From positions 86,082,321 through 86,146,320 of the forward strand of contig NC_083341.1 of the NCBI RefSeq assembly GCF_019175385.1: a stretch of DNA of 64,000 nt, given 5' to 3'. Origin of the DNA: Lycium barbarum (taxonomy: Eukaryota; Streptophyta; Magnoliopsida; Solanales; Solanaceae). Within the stretch, counting starts at the first letter, position 1. Each line of letters begins with the position of its first letter. Below are positions 59,285 to 64,000 of this stretch, in pieces. Position numbers and translations under genes: made by a program. Below the pieces are notes generated by a model. That model was not told the DNA's origin, made no database searches, and saw only the letters and a list, made by a program, of their open reading frames with translations.

Positions 59285-59936
59285 ATCATGATACTCTTAT
59301 CAATATTTTTACACTATCAAGTTATCTGAAAGATTTCTACAAGTAATTACCATTAAAAAGTAAAACTAATTTACTTGAGAAATAAAATAGGCAACCTACT
59401 ATTGTTTTCTGGTGAAAACGGATAATTAATTAGAGATTTGTGTTTTAAGGGTTTAAGTATCCAATCCCAAAAACTCTCCTTTTGGGTGTTAATATTGGTG
59501 ATTGTCAGAGTCAGATTGAAAAAACCGAGCTTAAGAAATGATAAAATCAAGAAATATATGTATATATTCAAAGAAAATCTACGTGCCCGAATGTGTATTG
59601 CCTTAGAAAAATAAGAGGTGGGTTATAAGAGGTGAGATGAGATGCTCCTAAGCTTACATGATAAGCTATCTGTATAGAAACCAAAACAAGACATTTCAAC
59701 CTTAACGGTCGACTGAAGTGACTCGATTGTACACCCACATACTGCTCTACCACAACACTCTGATCGAGATTCGTTGATGTGAACCGAGTAGGTTGAAGTG
59801 GGTGCCAGCTGTAGAAGTCTTCGCCTCTCCGAGCTCCCGATTATGGAAATAAGCCAGACACAGATTTTACCTAACACAGATAGTCCCCCCCTTTCCGGTC
59901 CCTTCATGAGTATGAGACGGGAAGGGAAGATCCTGA
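59285..59936. other. Unassigned non-coding stretch
   Basis: About 650 bp between the LINE target duplication and the LTR at 59937. AT-rich to about 59620, then more balanced, with a C-run at 59885-59891. No LTR end, MITE terminus or coding motif recognised. The 59700-59936 part has a different base composition and may be a fragment of another repeat. Confidence 0.4.
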
Positions 59937-61105
59937 TGTCACGACCCAAACCGATGAGCCGTGATGAGTGTTTGACCTCTAGCGACCAAACACCCCTAAA
60001 CTCGTATCTGAAACATACTGAGCATCAAAGACCCATAAATGGCATGAACTGATCTCATAAGAGGGAAACATCAGAACCCTGTACTATCTGCATATATATA
60101 CACAACATGCGGAAGAACGGTGCAAGCCAACTAGGCTCCTACATATACTGTACATAAAAGAATAGAAGCCGACAAGGCTACATTGTCTGACTACTACATA
60201 CAACTGTCTACAAACCTCTACTATAATAAAAACTGTCGAAGGGACGGGAGGGCCCCGTCATACCCATATGTATACACATCTCAAAAGGGGCATACCAAAA
60301 CTGACTGTATCTCCGGATCAAATGGAGCGTACTGACGACTGCTAGATCTAGAGGTCCTACTGAGCTGGACCACCTGTCTGTCTCCCTGTACCTGCGGCCA
60401 TGAACCCAGCCCCCCGAGCAACAGGGAGACAGTACGAATAATGTATCAAGTATGTAAGGCATAAGAACAATATAAATACATAAGAAACATGGATAAGATC
60501 TGAGCTCATAAACTGAAATAACTAATTGCATGTACTTGTATGAACTAGTATCTGCCTAAATCTGTATAAATCTACATAACTGACAATGCCTTTGCGGGCA
60601 CATAATATGCATGCTCATACCTATCAATGATGGTCGTGCATATATATGGATGTGTATATAACGCCTGATATGTGTGCGTATATAACACCTGATGTATGTG
60701 CGTATATAATGCCTGTAAGCCTCTATGGCATCTCGTCATATCATATTGGCTCCTTTGTGGTCATAATCAATATATCATCATAGTAGTAATGCATATGTAA
60801 TGCCTATATCTCTCTTCATACTTTACATATATCTAATATTCGCGTATATAACGCCTTCTAGTCAGGGTTCAATGTACATAAATATATAATGAATGTAATG
60901 CATGACTAAGCTGTATGCACAGAACTGGCTACATAAGACTGGACCCATGAACAGAAAGATTACTCATAAATGGGGTACATGAACATCAAAGACTGAAGTA
61001 CTTCTAATGCTTCTAAAAGTACAGTAATATAGAAGCTCGCTTACTCACTTGTTGGATCATATCATAGGATCATGCCAAAAGAAGAAAAGAATGGCCTTAA
61101 CATAC

Positions 61106-61153
61106 CTTGGAGTATCTCCAATCGCCCAACCTCTACCTCTTGAACTCGTAAAT
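61106..61153 (-). other. Microexon-like segment of LTR leader (48 nt)
   Basis: On the minus strand preceded by CTTAATTGTAG and followed by CCAAG|GTATGTTAAGGCC. No ATG. Confidence 0.55.
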
Positions 61154-61297
61154 CTACAATTAAGATAACATAGGGCTTAATTAGGCTATTTACTTCGCTT
61201 ACTAACCATCCTCAAATACGTATAAAGCTCAACGAACTATAGACAATAATTTCCTTTGTAAGCTTACAACTCTCCAACTTCTCATTCGATCCCACAT

Positions 61298-61301
<4 letters not shown>

Positions 61302-61356
<55 letters not shown>
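61302..61356. repeat. (AT)27 microsatellite
   Basis: 55 bp of uninterrupted AT dinucleotides inside the chromovirus LTR. Confidence 0.97.
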
Positions 61357-61360
<4 letters not shown>

Positions 61361-61769
61361 CCTAAGTCACTATCTTGTATTTCATCAAAATATACGTAAA
61401 CCCGTTTCCAATCATCTCTTAAAATAACCCTAAGTCACTATCTTGTATTTCATCAACTTACTACTTCCGCAATTACCTTCTCTTCACTTAACATCACTAA
61501 AACTCTTGATAACTAACTTAAATATAAGGGTAGAATCAATTACATACCTTGGAGGTTCTAAGATCCCAAGAATCACTTCAACTTCAACTCCCTAAACTTC
61601 ACAACTTTGAAGAAACTCTAGAAGCAACCTTCTTCTTCACCATCTCGGGTTTACGGGGTCCGAGTCTTGTCAAATCTTCACTAATATGATGGAAAATATA
61701 GGGAGAGAATATCTTAGGGTTTTTCTAATTTGAAAAGGAGGAAACTATGAAATAGGGTCGTGAACCACT

Positions 61770-61777
61770 TATTTATA
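61770..61777 (-). promoter_or_regulatory. TATA box of the chromovirus LTR
   Basis: TATAAATA on the minus strand, about 375 bp from the LTR start and directly after the CGTCGA cassette. Confidence 0.68.
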
Positions 61778-61799
61778 CTTGGAAGCCAAAAAGGCTACA

Positions 61800-61945
61800 C
61801 GGTCCGATTCGACGAGCGGTTGAAGGCCTATCGACTTGCTCCATCGACTTGCGCCTGCAGATGCAAGGCTGCGGGATCCTATCGATGCCGCACGTCGATG
61901 GTCCGTCGAATAGGTCGTCGACCCGTCGATAATGACTGATGTCTT
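61800..61945 (-). repeat. CGTCGA-rich cassette in U3
   Basis: At least eight TCGA-containing words (CGTCGAT, CCGTCGAA, ATCGAC) in 145 bp, in both orientations. It corresponds in position to the cassettes of the other LTR families. Confidence 0.7.
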
Positions 61946-62150
61946 GCAGATTATTCTAATTCAGTTCAGATAGCGTCGATTCGATTCATTCAACCTCTAA
62001 CTCTATAAATTGTCAGGAATATCTGCTGGTACCCTCGTACACAGGGTAAGGCATTTTCTACCTCCAAACTCGAGCTCGGGTCTCTGTTCGAAGGGCATAC
62101 CCGACTAGGAAACCATAGGTTCTACCACTACGAACACGAAGGGTGTAACA

Positions 62151-62186
62151 TTCTTCCCCCCTTAGGAACATTGGTTCTCGAATGTT
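62151..62186 (-). other. PPT and hairpin of the chromovirus
   Basis: PPT CCTAAGGGGGGAAGAA (62151-62166) next to the LTR. Hairpin AACATTCGAGAACCAATGTT (62167-62186, one stem mismatch) just before it. Confidence 0.88.
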
Positions 62187-62381
62187 CGAACAATCCTGGG
62201 TTATAAAAATTTCGACAGATTCTCCCCTGCACTTACACCAATCCGCCCTGCACACAGCAAACAAAAATAATGCCACATAGGGCCACATACTATAACATAC
62301 AATACTAGGGCCTCACACGACCAACCACGATAACTGAAATGAAATAATACCTGGGGGCGATGATGCCTCAGATCGAAAATC

Positions 62382-63353
62382 CTATAATACTGGGAACAAA
62401 TGTGGGTACTCAATTTTCATTGCCTCTTCCGCTTCCCAAGTCACTTCCTTAACATTCTTATTCCTCCATAAAACCTTAACTGAGGCTACATCGTGGACCT
62501 GCCTGTCCAATATAGCCACTGGAACTTCTTCGTATGATAACTGCTTGGTCACCTGGATAACATCCACTGGTACCACTCTTGAAGGATCTTTGATACACTT
62601 ACGGAGCATAGATACATGAAATACTGGATGTACCGACTCTAACCCAGAAGGAAATTCTAGATCATATGCCACCGTGCCCACTGTGCGAATGATCTTATAT
62701 GGCCCAATATATCGAGGGCTCAACTTACCCTTCTTGCCAAACCTTATCACTCCCTTCATAGAACAAACTTTCAGGAACACCCAATCGCCTTTCTCAAACT
62801 CTAGCTTGCTTCGTCAATTATTCGCATAGGATTTCTGTCTACTCTGAGCTATTAGCAACCTCTCTCTAATCACTTTCACCTTATAAAATGCTTGCCGAAC
62901 TAAGTTTGGGCCTACTTACTGATTCTCCCCGACATCAAACGATCCTATGGGCGACCTGCATCTCCACCTATATAAGGCCTCATAAGGAGCCATCTAAATA
63001 CTTGAATGGTAATTGTTGTTATATGCGAACTCGATAAGAGGAAGATGATCATCCCATCTGCCTTGAAAGTCAAGTACACAAGCCCTAAGCATATCCTCAA
63101 GGGTCTGTATAGTACGCTCTGCTTGTCCATCTATCTGGGGGTGAAATGCAGTACTAAGGCTCATCTGAGTCCCCAATCCTTGCTGAAAAGACTCCCAGAA
63201 TTTTGGCTGTGAACTGTGCTCCCCTATCTGAAATGATGGATGTAGGAACATCATGAAGTCGTATAATCTCCTTAAGATGAAGCCTTGCATAATCCTCGGC
63301 AGCATAAATAGTTCTGACAGGCAGAAAATGGGTTGACTTTGTAAACCTATCAA
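62382..63353 (-). pseudogene. Chromovirus integrase C-terminus and chromodomain-type tail
   Basis: Integrase inserts element DNA; the tail guides chromovirus integration to chromatin. The frame continues from the upstream integrase piece after a one-base shift near 63185. It reads '[21 protein letters not shown]', then '[19 protein letters not shown]' with the third catalytic residue (Glu) and '[15 protein letters not shown]', then a stop at 62994. After further stops near 62900 it is open again from 62780: 'GVIRFGKKGKLSPRYIGPYKI', 'ESVHPVFHVSMLRKC', 'VAILDRQV...VKVLWRN', 'VTWEAEEAMKIEYPHLF', and a stop at 62382. The last part is the degenerate chromodomain end of Tekay/Del-like elements. Dead. 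Confidence 0.92.
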
Positions 63354-64000
63354 CTATGACCCATATCAAATCACACTTTCGCTGAGTATAGGGAAACCCT
63401 GTAATAAAGTCCATATTAATTACCTCCCACTTCCATGTCGGGATTTTCATAGCTTGCAATAGACCTCCGGGCTTCTGGTGCTCTATTTTGACCTGTTGAC
63501 AATTTGGACACTGAGCAACAAATTCTGCTATATCTCTTTTCATACCATCCCACCAATAATCTTTTTTGAGATCATGGTACATCTTTGTTGAGCCTGGATG
63601 AATAGAATAGCGGGAGTAATGTGCCTCCCCCATAACCTGCTGATAGAGCCCTGCAACATTAGGAACACATAATCTATTTCGATACGTGAGTGCTCCATCA
63701 TCCGTGATCACAAAGGGTGTCTTTTATTTCTGAGGCACTGTATCTCGGTAACAGACTAGAACAGGATCCTCATACTGACGCTCCTTTATCTCTACTACCA
63801 AGGATGATCCTGCTGTGTCTTGAACAGTAACTCCTGCATCACCTGAATCTATCAATCGAATTTTGAGGCTAGCTAATTGATGAACTTCACGAGCCATTTC
63901 TCTTTCCTCTGGTGGCACATGTGACAAACTACCCATATACTTACGACTGAGGGCATCGGCTACCATATTAACCTTACCGGGTAGTACAGAATATCCACAT
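63154..64000 (-). pseudogene. Chromovirus RNase H end and integrase N-terminal/core part
   Basis: Continues beyond the right edge. It begins in the RNase H C-terminus ('KVNMVADALSRKYMG'), then a linker with a stop at 63724-63726. The integrase zinc domain follows, with the spaced pair H...H in 'HYSRYSIHPGSTKMYHDL' and the CX2C in 'FVAQCPNCQQVK'. The core has 'VINMDFITGFP' and '[10 protein letters not shown]' with the first two catalytic Asp residues intact. An extra A in an A-run near 63185 shifts the frame, and this reading ends at 63154. All motifs are standard for Ty3/gypsy integrase. Confidence 0.93.

Larger units (their letters stand above)
59937..62150 (-). mobile_element. Chromovirus 3' LTR
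   Basis: 2214 bp, TGTTACACCC (62150) to GGGTCGTGACA (59937). It has a CGTCGA-rich cassette (61800-61945), TATA (61770-61777), donor-like AAG|GTATGT near 61548, a (AT)27 run (61302-61356), a 31-bp direct repeat with period 68 (61358-61456), microexon-like 61106-61153, a GTGCGTATATAACGCCTGAT tandem (60640-60712) and acceptor-like CCGCAG|GTAC near 60392. Confidence 0.92.
59937..64000 (-). mobile_element. Tekay/Del-like chromovirus (Ty3/gypsy), 3' part
   Basis: On the minus strand, from the right window edge: end of RNase H (64000-63724), integrase (63711-62994), chromodomain-type tail to 62382, untranslated block, hairpin 62186-62167, PPT 62166-62151, LTR 62150-59937. The 5' LTR, gag and RT should lie beyond 64000. 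Several stops and a frameshift show it is dead. The LTR shares its end with the fragment at 4277-4595. Confidence 0.92.

Noticed and set aside
61358..61456. AACCCTAA words resembling telomere repeat
   Set aside because: Only one copy per 68-bp repeat, not in tandem; not telomeric.

Overview
This is plant nuclear heterochromatin made almost entirely of transposable elements. The LTR ends (TGTTACACC at the start, GGTCGTGACA at the end), the iMet-tRNA primer sites and the absence of any intact host gene suggest a repeat-rich genome, probably Solanaceae. That placement is inferred from the look of the repeats, not from a search. No tRNA, rRNA, CRISPR array or intact protein-coding gene was found. 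Every coding stretch is a decayed retroelement ORF.

Layout, left to right. 1-4276: a ~4.2 kb LTR on the minus strand with a decayed primer site, most like the Ogre/Tat lineage. It cuts into a Ty3/gypsy LTR (rest at 4277-4595), which itself cuts into a Ty1/copia element (4596-8814, plus strand). The copia element is also split by a 2.7 kb gypsy solo LTR (4999-7733) with a perfect 5-bp target duplication. 8815-9777: an AT-rich island with a Stowaway MITE (9506-9744). 9778-29384: a gypsy element whose 3' LTR holds a solo LTR (18521-28501, duplication GTTCC), which in turn holds an Athila-like element with three LTRs (19194-26670, duplication ATCAT). 29385-32658: decayed minus-strand gypsy pieces. 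32659-44495: a second large non-autonomous gypsy element, its interior split by a solo LTR (36995-39523, duplication GCAAT). 44496-51660: a chain of partial gypsy LTRs in both orientations. 51661-52190: a short non-LTR island with a MITE. 52191-59267: a nearly full-length but dead plant LINE (minus strand) with a recognisable target duplication. 59268-59936: unassigned. 59937-64000: the 3' part of a Tekay/Del-like chromovirus (minus strand: RNase H end, integrase, chromodomain-type tail, PPT, LTR).

The gypsy LTRs belong to several diverged families but share a modular plan: TG start; a conserved ~60-bp block in some families; a family-specific CG-rich repetitive cassette; a TATA box; a first leader segment ending in a splice-donor-like AG|GT; a 45-52 nt segment bounded by an acceptor-like TGTAG and a donor-like AG|GTATGT; a family-specific minisatellite; an acceptor-like CAG|GT; then the CA end and PBS. 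The 45-52 nt segment is present in all eleven LTR copies that span that position. It looks like a conserved microexon in a spliced LTR leader and is the most interesting signal here. Splicing is inferred from sequence only.
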